Shown here one piece after another: positions 18,552 to 28,547 of a stretch of 64,000 bases of DNA. A model generated the notes under the pieces. It was given only the letters and a program-made list of their open reading frames with translations, had not been told where the DNA came from and ran no database searches. Position numbers and translations under genes: made by a program. Each line of letters begins with the position of its first letter. The first letter of the stretch is position 1. The stretch covers positions 3,862,001-3,926,000 of the forward strand of contig NZ_CP089928.1 in NCBI RefSeq assembly GCF_021290385.1, read 5' to 3'. The stretch comes from Microbulbifer sp. YPW16 (GTDB taxonomy: Bacteria; Pseudomonadota; Gammaproteobacteria; Pseudomonadales; Cellvibrionaceae).

Positions 18552-19576
18552 CCGAATCGCTATTTATCCCGCACTACAAAGCCAACAGCATGCTGTTGGC
18601 TTTGCTGTTGATGGCCCCGGCAGTTTTCGCGCAGCAGCCCGTGCCTACAGAACCGGCGGACAATCCCACCGGTACGCAGCAGCCGCAGGCGGTGGTGCCA
18701 CCAACCGGGCAGGAGCCCCCGGCGCAGGCCGACAGCATCGATTACTGGCTGGGCAAGCTCTCCGATGCAGTGAGCAACCTGGAATACAGTGGCCTGGTGA
18801 CGTTTGAGCACCAGGGCCTGCTGGAAACATTGCAGGTCTTCCACGCCGTTCGCGATGGCGAGCAGGTGGAGCGGGTCCGCTACCTGAGCGGCGAACCCAG
18901 GGAACTGATCAGTCACGGCACCACATCTGCCTGTAACCGGGTGGTGAGCCCGTTTGGACGGGCCAGCCAGTGGACCTCTATCGACGGCCAGCGGGCGGGC
19001 AGTTACCACTTTGTCCTGCGCGGCGGCGAGCGTATTGCCGATCGCGATACGGTTGTGATCGAGGCGCGTCCGCGCGACCAGCACCGCCTCGGGGTATTGC
19101 TCAATCTCGACCGGGAAACCGGCCTGCCGCTCAAGTCCATGCTTGTGGGCGCCCAGGGCAAGGTACTGGAGCGCTACCAGTTTGTGCAGCTGGACCTGTC
19201 CCCGATCAGCGACGCCAACCTGCAGCCCGGATCCCCCAATACGCGACGCATAGATAATCGCCATGCGTGTGAATCCGCCCAGACCCGCTGGCAGCTGGGC
19301 TGGCTGCCCGACGGCTACCAGCGGGTAGCGGTGCGCACCCTGGCCGATGGCGACATGCTGGTATTCAGCGATGGCCTGAGCGTGTTCACGGTATTTGTGC
19401 AGCGCCTGGGCCCGGAACTGGAGTACAAGGGGCGGGCAATCCGCGGGGCCACTGTGGCCTATATGGACCGCGTCGAGGTGGACGGCACCAATTACACCGT
19501 TACCGTTGTCGGTGAGATCCCCGATGCCACCGCGCAGCGCCTGGCGCGTTCCGTGGCGATGGAAGCGGGCTCCTGA
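18548..19576 (+). CDS. rseB: Periplasmic sigma-E regulator RseB/MucB
   Basis: A 342-residue exported protein with a signal peptide (core MLLALLLMAPAVFAQQ, near residues 16-31). The large N-terminal domain begins after a Pro/Gln-rich linker with YWLGKLSDAVSNLEYSGLVTF, and the C-terminal domain (about 240-342) includes WQLGWLPDGY and ALLKFSDGLSVFTVF-type sequence. RseB binds RseA, shielding it from DegS, and senses mislocalised lipopolysaccharide or lipoproteins. It starts at a GTG overlapping the rseA stop (GTGA), indicating tight translational coupling. Confidence 0.93.
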   Translation: MTESLFIPHYKANSMLLALLLMAPAVFAQQPVPTEPADNPTGTQQPQAVVPPTGQEPPAQADSIDYWLGKLSDAVSNLEYSGLVTFEHQGLLETLQVFHAVRDGEQVERVRYLSGEPRELISHGTTSACNRVVSPFGRASQWTSIDGQRAGSYHFVLRGGERIADRDTVVIEARPRDQHRLGVLLNLDRETGLPLKSMLVGAQGKVLERYQFVQLDLSPISDANLQPGSPNTRRIDNRHACESAQTRWQLGWLPDGYQRVAVRTLADGDMLVFSDGLSVFTVFVQRLGPELEYKGRAIRGATVAYMDRVEVDGTNYTVTVVGEIPDATAQRLARSVAMEAGS

Positions 19577-19580
19577 GAGC

Positions 19581-20045
19581 ATGCACGAAGAGCGTGGCCG
19601 CGTGGTGGCAATCGAATCCGGCGCTATCTGGGTGGAGACAATCCAGCGTAGTGCCTGCGGCGGGTGCGCAGCCAGGTCCGGCTGCGGTACCGGTGCGCTG
19701 GGTGACTACCTGTCCAAATCCACCCGTATCAGGGTGGCGCTGAACAGCTGGGACCAGGACCGCATCTCCCTCAACGACACCGCGGTCATCGGCATTCCAG
19801 AGCGCGCCCTGAGTACCGGTGCGCTGGTTGTGTACCTGGTGCCCCTCGTTGCGCTGATGCTGGCGGCGATGCTGGGCGAGGCGCTCGGCGGAGAAATCGG
19901 TGCCATCAGTGGTGCCGTGGCGGGCCTGCTGGCCGGGGCCGGCGTGGTGCGCTGGTACAGCCGCCGCCATGCTTCCAATCCCTTCTATGCCCCGGTGCTG
20001 TTGCGGCTCGAGTCCGCGAGTCCGTCCCACCCCTCTCCCGCCTGA
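19581..20045 (+). CDS. rseC: SoxR-reducing / sigma-E regulatory protein RseC (MucC)
   Basis: A 154-residue inner-membrane protein. The N-terminal cytoplasmic part carries a cysteine cluster SACGGCAARSGCG (residues about 25-37), typical of RseC and thought to be a redox or Fe-S site; two membrane helices (residues about 75-125) follow. In E. coli it takes part in reducing SoxR; in Pseudomonas the homologue MucC modulates alginate control. It begins five bases after rseB. The ATG at 19581 gives the usual start MHEERGRVV. Confidence 0.88.
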   Translation: MHEERGRVVAIESGAIWVETIQRSACGGCAARSGCGTGALGDYLSKSTRIRVALNSWDQDRISLNDTAVIGIPERALSTGALVVYLVPLVALMLAAMLGEALGGEIGAISGAVAGLLAGAGVVRWYSRRHASNPFYAPVLLRLESASPSHPSPA

Positions 20046-20101
20046 CCGCGCAGGCTGTCCCCGAACTAAACTCTTAGGGTCTGACGTTTCGGGAAACCCT
20101 T

Positions 20102-21046
20102 ATGCATGCCCGTTGTTATGCCGAGCAGTGGCCCCTGCGCACATCCTTTGTGATCTCCCGTGGTGCGCGAACCGAGGCAGCGGTCGTGGTGGTGGAAGTA
20201 TCGGACGGCTCGGTCACCGGTGTCGGCGAGTGCACGCCTTATCCCCGCTACGGCGAGAGTGTCGAGACGGTGCTGGCCCAGGTGCGGTCGATACTGCCGG
20301 CGGTGGAGGACGGGCTGGACCGCGTTGCGTTGCAGGCACAGATGCCCGCCGGCGCCGCCCGCAATGCAGTGGATTGTGCCCTGATGGACTGGGAGCGCCG
20401 TCGCGACCAGGCCGGCCGGCACGGTCCCGGGTCGCTGGCCACCGTCCAGACCCTGATTATAGATACGCCGCGGGCCATGGCAGAGGCTGCGGCGGAGCAG
20501 GCGGCCCGAGGGGTGGAAACCCTCAAGCTCAAGCTGGATGACAGCAGCGTGGAGGCCCGGGTGCGCGCAGTGCGGGCCGCGGCACCGGAGACCCAACTGG
20601 TGATCGATGCCAATGAATCCTGGCAGCGCGCGACGCTGGTGGAGCGCTGCCAGATGCTTGCCGGTCTCGGGGTGGCCATGCTGGAGCAGCCGCTGCCCGC
20701 CGATGATGACAGCTTCCTGTCCTCTTTCCCCCATCCCCTGCCGATCTGCGCCGACGAGAGCTGCCACACCCGCGAAGACCTGCCCCGGCTGCAGGGGCTC
20801 TACGAAATGGTCAATATCAAGCTGGACAAGACCGGCGGTATCACCGAGGCACTGGCCCTGGCGGATGAGGCCAGGGCGCAGGGGTTTGCCCTGATGCTGG
20901 GCTGCATGCTGTGCACATCCAGGGCCATACGCGCCGCCTGGCCACTGGGCGAGCTGGTGAAGTTGCGCGACCTGGACGGTCCCACCTGGCTGGCGCGGGA
21001 TGTGCAACCGCCGCTGCGCTTTGAAGCGGGGCGTGTCTACTGGTAA
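20102..21046 (+). CDS. Dipeptide epimerase (L-Ala-D/L-Glu type), enolase superfamily
   Basis: A 314-residue enolase-superfamily enzyme. The KxK acid/base motif (LKLKLDD, around residues 141-147), three metal ligands (Asp in VIDANESW, Glu in LEQPLP, Asp in CADES) and the second catalytic lysine (NIKLDKTGG) are in place. Family members epimerise L-Ala-D-Glu released from murein to L-Ala-L-Glu so that it can be degraded. The convergent neighbour MpaA makes the murein tripeptide step just before; the same two activities are neighbours in E. coli (ycjG and mpaA). Confidence 0.88.
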   Translation: MHARCYAEQWPLRTSFVISRGARTEAAVVVVEVSDGSVTGVGECTPYPRYGESVETVLAQVRSILPAVEDGLDRVALQAQMPAGAARNAVDCALMDWERRRDQAGRHGPGSLATVQTLIIDTPRAMAEAAAEQAARGVETLKLKLDDSSVEARVRAVRAAAPETQLVIDANESWQRATLVERCQMLAGLGVAMLEQPLPADDDSFLSSFPHPLPICADESCHTREDLPRLQGLYEMVNIKLDKTGGITEALALADEARAQGFALMLGCMLCTSRAIRAAWPLGELVKLRDLDGPTWLARDVQPPLRFEAGRVYW

Positions 21047-21087
21047 TAAGGCAACCTGGTAGCGAGTACTGACACCAGCACCGCGGC

Positions 21088-21795
21088 TCAGCGCGTGATC
21101 AGGTCGATCAGGGCCTGCAGGTAATCCTCACTGGCGGCGTCGGCCGAAACCGGCGGGAATTCCACGGTAATGCAGGGCAGGTCCCGTTCGGCACACCAGG
21201 TGCCGAAGGAGCCGGGGGTCAGGTAGCCCACATCGGCCACCAGGGGCAGGCGCAGGGCACTGGCCAGCCACTGTCCCAGGGTGCTGGAGGCCGGGTCCTC
21301 GACACAGGCCAGCGGTTCGTGAATGGTCACTAGCCAGGAGGGTTGCAGCCGGTCGATCAACTCGCACAGGGCGCGGGTTTCGGGCTCCGAACCGGCGCTG
21401 TCGCCGGTGCTGAGGAGCACGTCGCGCTCGTCCGCGGCACTGTTCCAGCGGTAGACCGTGTCCTCTGCCTGCCAGTTGCTGGTGGCGAAATTGCGATTCA
21501 GGTCCACTCCTGCAGCATTGCAGCGCTGGCCCAGCTGGCAGCCATCGGGGTTGACCGCGAGGATCACGTGGTGCCGCAGCGCCGCAGCGGGGATGGCGCG
21601 CAGGGCGCAGGACAGGGCCACCACCGCGGCGACTTCGTCACCGTGGGTGCCCGCCATCACCATGCCTGGCCGGTCAGCGCCCTCCGGGACCTGGGCCGGG
21701 AAATACAGCAGGGGGCTGCCCAGGCGGGATTCGCCATAGGCCTGGCGGGGATGGTCGAACTTGCCGCGCTGGGTGCGGGGGCGTAAATTGATCAT
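21088..21795 (-). CDS. mpaA: Murein peptide amidase A (M14-family zinc carboxypeptidase)
   Basis: A 235-residue protein. The zinc ligands His and Glu are in GTHGDEVA (residues about 48-55), the third His in TIHEPLA, and the substrate-binding GVDLNRNF and catalytic Glu near TVEFPP match the M14 family of MpaA size. MpaA cuts the gamma-D-Glu-meso-diaminopimelate bond of murein tripeptide in the cytoplasm, giving L-Ala-D-Glu for the epimerase encoded next to it. The gene is convergent with the epimerase gene and divergent from mucD. Confidence 0.87.
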   Translation of the reverse strand: MINLRPRTQRGKFDHPRQAYGESRLGSPLLYFPAQVPEGADRPGMVMAGTHGDEVAAVVALSCALRAIPAAALRHHVILAVNPDGCQLGQRCNAAGVDLNRNFATSNWQAEDTVYRWNSAADERDVLLSTGDSAGSEPETRALCELIDRLQPSWLVTIHEPLACVEDPASSTLGQWLASALRLPLVADVGYLTPGSFGTWCAERDLPCITVEFPPVSADAASEDYLQALIDLITR

Positions 21796-21822
21796 TCTTT
21801 ACACTGATTTACAGTCGGCGCC

Positions 21823-21850
21823 AGAACTTTAGGCGTAGGCTTGCCACTAA
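21823..21850 (+). promoter_or_regulatory. Candidate sigma-E promoter of mucD
   Basis: AGAACTT (21823-21829), then 15 bases, then CACTAA (21845-21850) fits the sigma-E consensus GGAACTT-N15/16-GTCTAA with few changes. It lies about 120 bases upstream of the DegP/MucD start; degP genes are classic sigma-E targets. The assignment rests on sequence similarity only. Confidence 0.5.
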
Positions 21851-21973
21851 CACTGTAAGCCGGACCCGTTGAATACCGACTTCCCTGACCCTATCTAGGG
21901 CTGGGACGGTACCCGGGAAGAACAGACAGTCATTGTTTTCATATTAGAAGGGATAACTAGGGGTAACAAACCG

Positions 21974-23374
21974 ATGGTTAAACGCTGTACGCAGTTCCTT
22001 TTCATCCTTAGCCTGATGATCTCGACAGCCGCATGTGCGCGCGGCTTGCCGGATCTGACCGACCTGATCGAGAAAAACTCCCCGGCGGTGGTGAAAATCA
22101 ACACCATGGAGACCACCCGCCAGGCCAGCCGCGGGGGCCCGCCGCAGTACCGGCAGGATATCCCGGACATCTTCCGTCACCTGCTGGAGCCACGCCGCCG
22201 CGAGCAGCGGCCGGTGGCCAGCATGGGCTCCGGCTTCATCATTTCGGAAGATGGCTACGTGGTCACCAACAACCACGTGGTTGACGGCGCCGACCAGGTC
22301 CTGGTGACCCTCACCGACCGGCGCGAGTTTGAGGCACAGGTGATCGGCACCGACCCGAGTTCCGACCTGGCACTGCTGAAAGTGGATGCCGATGACCTGC
22401 CGGCTATCAGCTGGGGGGAATCCGAGGACCTGAAAGTGGGTGAGTGGGTGGTTGCGATCGGCTCGCCGTTCGGCCTCGACTACTCGGCCAGCGCCGGGAT
22501 CGTCAGCGCCATGGGGCGCAGCATCCCCAATGAGAGCCGCGAGAACTATGTACCGTTTATCCAGACCGATGTGGCCATTAACCCCGGTAACTCCGGTGGC
22601 CCGCTGTTCAACCTGAAGGGCGAGGTAGTGGGCATTAACTCGCAGATTTATACCCGCAGTGGTGGCTCTATCGGCCTGTCCTTTGCAATCCCGGCAGACC
22701 TGGCCCGCGATGTGGTCGCCCAGCTGAAAGATAAGGGGCGCGTGGACCGCGGCTGGCTGGGCGTGGGCATCCAGGATGTGGACCGCAACATGGCCCAGGC
22801 AATGGGGCTGCGCCGTCCCAGCGGCGCCCTGGTGGCACAGGTTGAGGCTGGTGCCCCGGCTGCTGAAGCCGGCATTATGGCCGGTGACATCATTACCCAC
22901 TTCGACGGCGAGCGTATCGATGTCTCCGGTGACCTGCCGCACGTGGTTGGCCAGACCCGCCCGGGCGAGGAGGTAACCGTCGAGCTGATGCGCAAAGGCA
23001 AGGTCAAGCGCCTGGGCGTGGTGGTCGGCGCTCTCGAGGGTGACGACCAGCAGCGCCAGCAGGCTGCGGTCAGCCCCAGTACCGATGCCGGCGGCCGCCT
23101 GGGGTTGATGGTTGACGAGATTCCCGACGCGCTGAAGCAGCGCCTGGGGGTTGAGTCCGGGGTGATGGTGAAAGAGGTTGTTCCGGGCAAGGCCGGGGCC
23201 AAGGCGGGACTGCGCAGCGGCGATATCATCGCCCAGCTGGGCTTCGACGAGGTCAATGACCTGGACGATTACCGCCGCGTGGTCAAGGACCTGCCGGGTG
23301 ACGAGTTGCTGCCGATTCGCTTTTTCCGCGGCGGGCAGCCCACTTTCCGCACCATCCAGATCGAAGAGGACTGA
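21974..23374 (+). CDS. mucD: Do-family periplasmic serine protease/chaperone (DegP/MucD)
   Basis: A 466-residue protein with a signal peptide (residues 1-22), a trypsin-like domain and two PDZ domains (about 265-345 and 375-460). The catalytic triad is intact: His101 (TNNHVVDG), Asp131 (SSDLALL) and Ser207 (GNSGGPLF). It degrades or refolds damaged envelope proteins and in Pseudomonas (MucD) dampens the AlgU response. The position near rpoE-rseABC matches the algU-mucABCD order, but here the epimerase and mpaA genes intervene. A sigma-E-like promoter lies upstream. Confidence 0.94.
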   Translation: MVKRCTQFLFILSLMISTAACARGLPDLTDLIEKNSPAVVKINTMETTRQASRGGPPQYRQDIPDIFRHLLEPRRREQRPVASMGSGFIISEDGYVVTNNHVVDGADQVLVTLTDRREFEAQVIGTDPSSDLALLKVDADDLPAISWGESEDLKVGEWVVAIGSPFGLDYSASAGIVSAMGRSIPNESRENYVPFIQTDVAINPGNSGGPLFNLKGEVVGINSQIYTRSGGSIGLSFAIPADLARDVVAQLKDKGRVDRGWLGVGIQDVDRNMAQAMGLRRPSGALVAQVEAGAPAAEAGIMAGDIITHFDGERIDVSGDLPHVVGQTRPGEEVTVELMRKGKVKRLGVVVGALEGDDQQRQQAAVSPSTDAGGRLGLMVDEIPDALKQRLGVESGVMVKEVVPGKAGAKAGLRSGDIIAQLGFDEVNDLDDYRRVVKDLPGDELLPIRFFRGGQPTFRTIQIEED

Positions 23375-23387
23375 CCCGCGCGGGGTC

Positions 23388-23414
23388 CCGGGGCCGGCGG
23401 GTTGCAGGCCCCGG
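23388..23414 (+). terminator. GC-rich hairpin downstream of mucD
   Basis: CCGGGGCC (23388-23395) pairs perfectly with GGCCCCGG (23407-23414) across an 11-base loop, starting 14 bases after the mucD stop; a second palindrome around CGGGACCCGGTCCCG follows. No T run is present, so termination, if it occurs here, would not be the classical intrinsic type. Confidence 0.4.
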
Positions 23415-23512
23415 TATTGCTGCCGGGACCCGGTCCCGGCGGGCGCCTGCGGGCCCCGTGTGAATAGCACTGCCCAGTAGCCACTGCCATCTGGTAGACT
23501 TGCGCCATCTCT

Positions 23513-23528
23513 CTGGCGAGGTCGCCAG
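23513..23528 (+). other. Short hairpin in the lepA leader
   Basis: CTGGCG (23513-23518) and CGCCAG (23523-23528) form a perfect six-base stem with a four-base loop, about 36 bases before the lepA GTG. It could be part of the lepA 5' leader or an operator; nothing more can be said from the sequence. Confidence 0.3.
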
Positions 23529-23564
23529 ATAACATTCTGATTTTCAAAGGGTTTCTAATCCGCA

Positions 23565-25370
23565 GTGGCAACAGATCTCTCCCATATCCGCAACTTCTCC
23601 ATCATTGCGCACATCGACCACGGTAAATCCACCCTGGCAGACCGTTTTATCCAGGTCTGCGGAGGGCTGAGCGACCGGGAAATGGCCCAGCAGGTGCTCG
23701 ACAGCATGGATCTGGAGCGGGAGCGCGGTATCACCATCAAGGCCCAGAGCGTGACCCTGGATTACACCGCGCGCGACGGCAAGACCTACCAGCTCAACTT
23801 CATCGACACGCCCGGCCACGTGGACTTCTCGTACGAGGTATCGCGCTCCCTGGCGGCCTGTGAGGGTGCGCTGCTGGTAGTGGACGCGGCCCAGGGGGTT
23901 GAAGCCCAGTCCGTGGCCAACTGCTATACCGCCATCGAGCAGGGGCTCGAGGTGATCCCGGTACTGAACAAGATGGACCTGCCGCAGGCCGACCCGGACA
24001 AGGTGGCGGAGGAAATCGAGGACATTATCGGGATCGATGCCACCGAAGCCACCCGTTGCAGCGCCAAGTCCGGCCTGGGGGTGGAAGAGGTGCTGGAGGA
24101 CCTGGTGCGGCTGGTGCCGCCGCCGGAGGGCAATGTGGATGCACCCCTGCAGGCACTGATTATCGACTCCTGGTTCGATGCCTACCTGGGTGTGGTCTCC
24201 CTGGTGCGGGTGGTGCAGGGCACCCTGAAAACCAAGGAAAAAATTGTTACCAAGTCTATCGGCCGCGCACACGTGGTCGACAGTGTGGGGATTTTTACCC
24301 CCAAGCGGAAAGAGACCGGCGTGCTGCGCGCCGGCGAAGTGGGCTTTGTGGTCGCCGGTATCAAGGACATCCACGGCGCGCCGGTGGGGGACACCCTCAC
24401 CCATGCCAAGGAAGCCGACGATGTGAATATGCTGCCCGGCTTCCAGAAGGTGAAACCGCAGGTATACTCCGGCCTGTTCCCGGTCAGCTCTGACGATTAT
24501 GAGGCTTTCCGGGATGCACTGGACAAGCTCTCCCTGAACGACGCCTCCCTGTTCTACGAGCCGGAGACCTCCGATGCCCTCGGGTTCGGTTTCCGCTGTG
24601 GTTTCCTGGGCATGCTGCACATGGAAATCATCCAGGAGCGCCTGGAGCGTGAGTACGACCTGGACCTGATCACCACCGCACCCACCGTGGTCTATGAGGT
24701 GGAGTTGACCGACGGGGAGGTGATCACCGTGGATAACCCGTCCCGCCTCCCCGAGGTGGGCAATATCGAGGAAATGCGTGAGCCTATCGTCGAGGCCAAT
24801 ATCCTGGTGCCACAGGAGCACCTGGGCAACGTTATTACCCTGTGTGTGGAAAAGCGCGGTGTCCAGAGGGATATGCAGTACGTGGGCAGCCAGGTGTCGC
24901 TGCGCTACGAGCTGCCGATGAGCGAAGTGGTAATGGACTTCTTTGACCGGCTGAAATCGGTCAGCCGTGGCTTCGCCTCACTCGATTACAGTTTTGTGCG
25001 CTTCGACCCGGCAAAGCTGGTGCGGCTGGATATCCTGATCAACGGTGACCGGGTCGATGCGCTGGCGCTGATTGTGCACCGTGATACCGCGCAGCAGAAA
25101 GGGCGCGCGATGGCGGAAAAAATGAAGGAACTGATCCCGCGGCAGATGTTTGACGTGGCGATCCAGGCTGCGATCGGGGGGCAGGTGATAGCCCGCACCA
25201 CGGTCAAGGCCCTGCGCAAGAACGTGACCGCCAAGTGTTACGGCGGCGACGTATCGCGCAAGAAGAAACTGCTGGAGAAACAGAAGGCGGGCAAGCGCCG
25301 GATGAAACAGCTCGGGCGTGTCGAGGTGCCGCAGGAGGCCTTCCTGGCGGTTCTGAAAGTGGATCAGTGA
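23565..25370 (+). CDS. lepA: Elongation factor 4 (LepA) GTPase
   Basis: A 601-residue translational GTPase of normal length. The P loop AHIDHGKST, the switch region [20 protein letters not shown] and NKMDLP motifs are all conserved, and the C-terminal LepA-specific domain is present ([25 protein letters not shown] region). It acts on ribosomes, back-translocating or remodelling stalled ones, and affects initiation. Translation starts at GTG 23565. The lepA-lepB order is highly conserved and the two are probably one operon. Confidence 0.97.
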   Translation: MATDLSHIRNFSIIAHIDHGKSTLADRFIQVCGGLSDREMAQQVLDSMDLERERGITIKAQSVTLDYTARDGKTYQLNFIDTPGHVDFSYEVSRSLAACEGALLVVDAAQGVEAQSVANCYTAIEQGLEVIPVLNKMDLPQADPDKVAEEIEDIIGIDATEATRCSAKSGLGVEEVLEDLVRLVPPPEGNVDAPLQALIIDSWFDAYLGVVSLVRVVQGTLKTKEKIVTKSIGRAHVVDSVGIFTPKRKETGVLRAGEVGFVVAGIKDIHGAPVGDTLTHAKEADDVNMLPGFQKVKPQVYSGLFPVSSDDYEAFRDALDKLSLNDASLFYEPETSDALGFGFRCGFLGMLHMEIIQERLEREYDLDLITTAPTVVYEVELTDGEVITVDNPSRLPEVGNIEEMREPIVEANILVPQEHLGNVITLCVEKRGVQRDMQYVGSQVSLRYELPMSEVVMDFFDRLKSVSRGFASLDYSFVRFDPAKLVRLDILINGDRVDALALIVHRDTAQQKGRAMAEKMKELIPRQMFDVAIQAAIGGQVIARTTVKALRKNVTAKCYGGDVSRKKKLLEKQKAGKRRMKQLGRVEVPQEAFLAVLKVDQ

Positions 25371-25447
25371 GTGGTGGCTGCGGACTGCCATGCCCGGCAG
25401 GACCACACGGACTATTGATCGCGTTGGTATAGATCTCTGAGAGCAAT

Positions 25448-26266
25448 ATGGACATCAATTTCCCCCTGATCCTGTTGTGGCTGGTAGTGGGCAGTGGCCT
25501 GATCTGGCTGGTGGACAGCCTGTTTTTTGCCCGGCGGCGGCGCGAGCTTGCGGCAGCCGGGGTCGATTCAACGCAGGCGCAGCCCGGCAGGCAGGTGGCG
25601 CCGGGCGAGGTGCGCGAGCCGGTGCTGGTGGAGTATGCGAAGTCATTCTTCCCGGTGCTGGCGCTGGTGTTTGTATTGCGCTCCTTTATCGTCGAGCCGT
25701 TCCAGATCCCCTCCGCATCCATGGTGCCCACCCTGCAGGTGGGCGACTTTATCCTGGTGAACAAATACGCCTACGGACTGCGCCTGCCGGTTTCCCGCAC
25801 CAAGGTAGTGGACATTGGTGAGCCGGAACGCGGGGATGTGATGGTGTTCTTTCCGCCGCACATGAATGAGACGTATTTTATCAAGCGTGTGATCGGCCTT
25901 CCGGGAGACCGGATCCGGGTTGAGGGTAACATGCTGTATATCAATGGTGAGCCGGCACCGCAGGAACTGATCCAGGCGATCCCCCCGGGCGATCCGCAGA
26001 TGGAGGTCCTGTGGGAGGAGATCTATGGCCGCCGTCACCTGATGGCCAAGAGCGTCTATCCCAGCCGCTTCGCCAATATCCCCGAGGTGGTGGTGCCCGA
26101 CGGGCATTATTTCATGATGGGCGACAACCGGGACAACAGCCTGGACAGCCGCGAGTGGGGCTTTGTGCCCGAGCAGGATATCGTCGGCAAGGCTTTTGCG
26201 ATCTGGATGCACTGGGACGCTCTGTTAAGCGTGCCCAGCTTCAAGCGCGTGGGTACCATCGAGTGA
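25448..26266 (+). CDS. lepB: Signal peptidase I
   Basis: A 272-residue protein with two N-terminal membrane helices (about 5-25 and 62-82) and a periplasmic catalytic domain. The nucleophile serine is in PSASMVPTL and the general-base lysine in YFIKRVIGLPGD; the conserved GDNRDNSLDSR box is near residue 225. It removes signal peptides from exported proteins at the outer face of the inner membrane. It follows lepA by 77 bases and precedes a DUF4845 gene and rnc. Confidence 0.96.
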   Translation: MDINFPLILLWLVVGSGLIWLVDSLFFARRRRELAAAGVDSTQAQPGRQVAPGEVREPVLVEYAKSFFPVLALVFVLRSFIVEPFQIPSASMVPTLQVGDFILVNKYAYGLRLPVSRTKVVDIGEPERGDVMVFFPPHMNETYFIKRVIGLPGDRIRVEGNMLYINGEPAPQELIQAIPPGDPQMEVLWEEIYGRRHLMAKSVYPSRFANIPEVVVPDGHYFMMGDNRDNSLDSREWGFVPEQDIVGKAFAIWMHWDALLSVPSFKRVGTIE

Positions 26267-26318
26267 CAACCTTCGATTTTCATTGAGCATCGACAATAAA
26301 AAGACAGAGGATAGCTTT

Positions 26319-26759
26319 ATGGGTGGGCAAATCAGAGCTTCACTGCAGCGCCAGCGCGGCATGAGTTACTGGGGCATCATACTTGTTGTGGCCGGGCTGG
26401 GTTTTGTCCTGACCTGTGTCTCCAAGATGGGGCCTGGCTATATCGACGCCTATTATGTTGACCAGGGCCTCAAGAAGCTGGCGGAGCAGGATAACCTGCG
26501 CGACATGACACGCTCGGAGATCAAGAAGGAACTCGACAAATTCTTCCTGATCAACAACGTCCGCGGCCAGCCGACCGAATCGGTCAAGATTATCCGCGGT
26601 GCGGACAGCATGCTGGTCAGTGTCGACTACGAGGTGCGCCAGCCACTGATGTACAACGTCGATGTGGTTCTGCGTTTCAACAAGCAGCTGAATACCGCCA
26701 AGGCGGAGCTGTGCTGCGAGCCACTGGTAGATCTGGAGCAATTCCGCCAACGTGACTGA
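26319..26759 (+). CDS. DUF4845-domain inner-membrane protein
   Basis: A 146-residue protein from ATG 26319, chosen because an agagga ribosome site lies just upstream; the frame extends to a TTG at 26283. It has one N-terminal membrane segment ([19 protein letters not shown]) and a small C-terminal domain with [14 protein letters not shown] and [17 protein letters not shown]. This matches DUF4845 proteins, which are regularly coded between lepB and rnc in pseudomonad-like genomes. The function is unknown. Its end overlaps the GTG of rnc by eight bases. Confidence 0.8.
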   Translation: MGGQIRASLQRQRGMSYWGIILVVAGLGFVLTCVSKMGPGYIDAYYVDQGLKKLAEQDNLRDMTRSEIKKELDKFFLINNVRGQPTESVKIIRGADSMLVSVDYEVRQPLMYNVDVVLRFNKQLNTAKAELCCEPLVDLEQFRQRD

Positions 26760-27432
26760 TATTGCACTGGAGCGCCTCTGCCGCAGGCTGGGTCATCACT
26801 TCGAACGTCCCGAACTGCTCGAGCTGGCGCTTACCCATCGCTCCCATGGCAGCCGCAACAATGAGCGGCTGGAGTTCCTGGGCGATTCCATTCTTGGCTT
26901 CACCATCGGTGCGGCACTCTTCGAGCAGTTCCCGGCCGGCCGCGAGGGCCAGCTTACACGCCTGCGCGCACAACTGGTCAGCGGTGAGATGCTGGCAAAG
27001 CTGGCGCGCGAAATGGAACTGGGTGAGTGCCTGCGCCTGGGCGAGGGAGAGATGAAAAGTGGCGGCCACCGGCGCGCCTCGATACTCGCCGATGCGGTCG
27101 AGGCCCTGATCGGTGCGATCTACCTGGATGCGGGGCTGGAGGCGGCGCGCGCGCGGGTGCTCGACTGGTATTCCACCCGTTTGCAGGGGCTTTCCCTGGA
27201 AACCGCCAAGGATCCCAAGACCCGCCTGCAGGAGTGGCTGCAGGCGCGCCAGCGGCCGCTGCCCGAGTACCGGGTGGTGGATGTGGCCGGCGCCGAGCAC
27301 GCGCAGCGATTCGTGATAGAGTGCAAGGTGGAAGGGCTGGCGGATGCGGTCAGGGCCGAGGCAAGCAGCCGCCGGGCCGCCGAGAAAGCCGCCGCCGCCG
27401 AGGCCTTCCGGCTACTGACCGGTGCGAGCTGA
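26752..27432 (+). CDS. rnc: Ribonuclease III
   Basis: A 226-residue protein with the RNase III signature [13 protein letters not shown] (acidic Mg2+ ligands), the second acidic site [13 protein letters not shown] and a C-terminal double-stranded-RNA-binding domain (about 155-222, KTRLQEWLQ onwards). It processes ribosomal and messenger RNA precursors. The GTG at 26752 overlaps the upstream DUF4845 gene by eight bases. The rnc-era-recO order that follows is conserved in proteobacteria, although a 153-base gap precedes era. Confidence 0.97.
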   Translation: MTDIALERLCRRLGHHFERPELLELALTHRSHGSRNNERLEFLGDSILGFTIGAALFEQFPAGREGQLTRLRAQLVSGEMLAKLAREMELGECLRLGEGEMKSGGHRRASILADAVEALIGAIYLDAGLEAARARVLDWYSTRLQGLSLETAKDPKTRLQEWLQARQRPLPEYRVVDVAGAEHAQRFVIECKVEGLADAVRAEASSRRAAEKAAAAEAFRLLTGAS

Positions 27433-27585
27433 GCCTGCCTGGCGAATTCTGTTACAGTGCCTCCATCCCTCACCCGATCCCCATGCTGGCGATCCCCGGA
27501 ACGGGCATTGTGCACCCGGCACCAGATACACCCTACAATCAAGTGGAGCGAGCATTGATGCGCGTCCCGCACCCGGAGGTTTTCC

Positions 27586-28497
27586 TTGAGCGATTCTAAC
27601 CAGCAGCAGGCCCGCCGTTGCGGCTATGTTGCCATTGTCGGCCGACCCAATGTCGGCAAGTCCACCCTGCTCAACCACATGCTGGGGCAGAAGCTGGCCA
27701 TTACCTCGCGCAAGCCCCAGACCACCCGCCACAATATGCTCGGTATCAAGACCGAGGGCGATTACCAGATCGTGTTTGTCGATACCCCGGGCCTGCATGG
27801 CGAGGCGGACAAGGCCATCAACCGCTATATGAATCGCGCCGCGAGCAGTGCTGCCCGGGATGTGGATGTAGTGGTATTCGTGGTTGAGCGAACCCGCTGG
27901 ACCGAGGGCGACCAGCTGGTGGCGGACAAGCTGCGGGGGCTCAAGAGCCCGCTGGTAATCGCGGTAAACAAGGTCGACCAGCTGGACAATAAGGGCGACC
28001 TGCTGCCACAGCTGCAGGCGCTGGCAGAACAGCACCCGCAGGCCGAGATCGTACCCATCTCCGCGCTGCGCGGGGTCAACCTGGATGCGCTTGAGGAAGT
28101 GATCGTCCGGCACCTGCCCGAGGGCGAGCACTACTTCCCCGAGGAGCAGATCACTGACCGAAGCTCCCGCTTCCTCGCCGCAGAGATTGTGCGGGAAAAA
28201 GTAATGCGCCAACTGGGGGCGGAGATCCCCTACCAGGTCACCGTCGAGGTGGAAGAGTTTGCCCAGGACGGCAGTGTCCTGCACATCAGCGCGGCGATCC
28301 TGGTGGAGCGTAGCGGCCAGAAACGGATCCTGATCGGCAACAAGGGTGAACGCATCAAGCAGATCGGCAGCCAGGCCCGCCAGGATATGGAGCGCCTGTT
28401 CGACAGCAAAGTGATGCTGAATCTCTGGGTCAAGGTCAAGTCCGGCTGGTCGGACGATGAGCGCGCCCTGCGCAGCCTCGGCTATCGCGACGACTAA
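27586..28497 (+). CDS. era: GTPase Era
   Basis: A 303-residue protein with a small GTPase domain ([22 protein letters not shown]) and a C-terminal KH RNA-binding domain (about 215-295, [16 protein letters not shown]). Era binds the 3' end of 16S rRNA and assists 30S subunit assembly at the membrane-proximal cytoplasm. It starts at TTG 27586 with a good ggagg ribosome site. It is cotranscribed or co-located with rnc, whose product processes the same rRNA. Confidence 0.97.
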   Translation: MSDSNQQQARRCGYVAIVGRPNVGKSTLLNHMLGQKLAITSRKPQTTRHNMLGIKTEGDYQIVFVDTPGLHGEADKAINRYMNRAASSAARDVDVVVFVVERTRWTEGDQLVADKLRGLKSPLVIAVNKVDQLDNKGDLLPQLQALAEQHPQAEIVPISALRGVNLDALEEVIVRHLPEGEHYFPEEQITDRSSRFLAAEIVREKVMRQLGAEIPYQVTVEVEEFAQDGSVLHISAAILVERSGQKRILIGNKGERIKQIGSQARQDMERLFDSKVMLNLWVKVKSGWSDDERALRSLGYRDD

Positions 28498-28547
28498 ATC
28501 CCGGATTGTTGCTCGTGTCAGTTGTCGCTGGAACCGGACGAGAGGAT

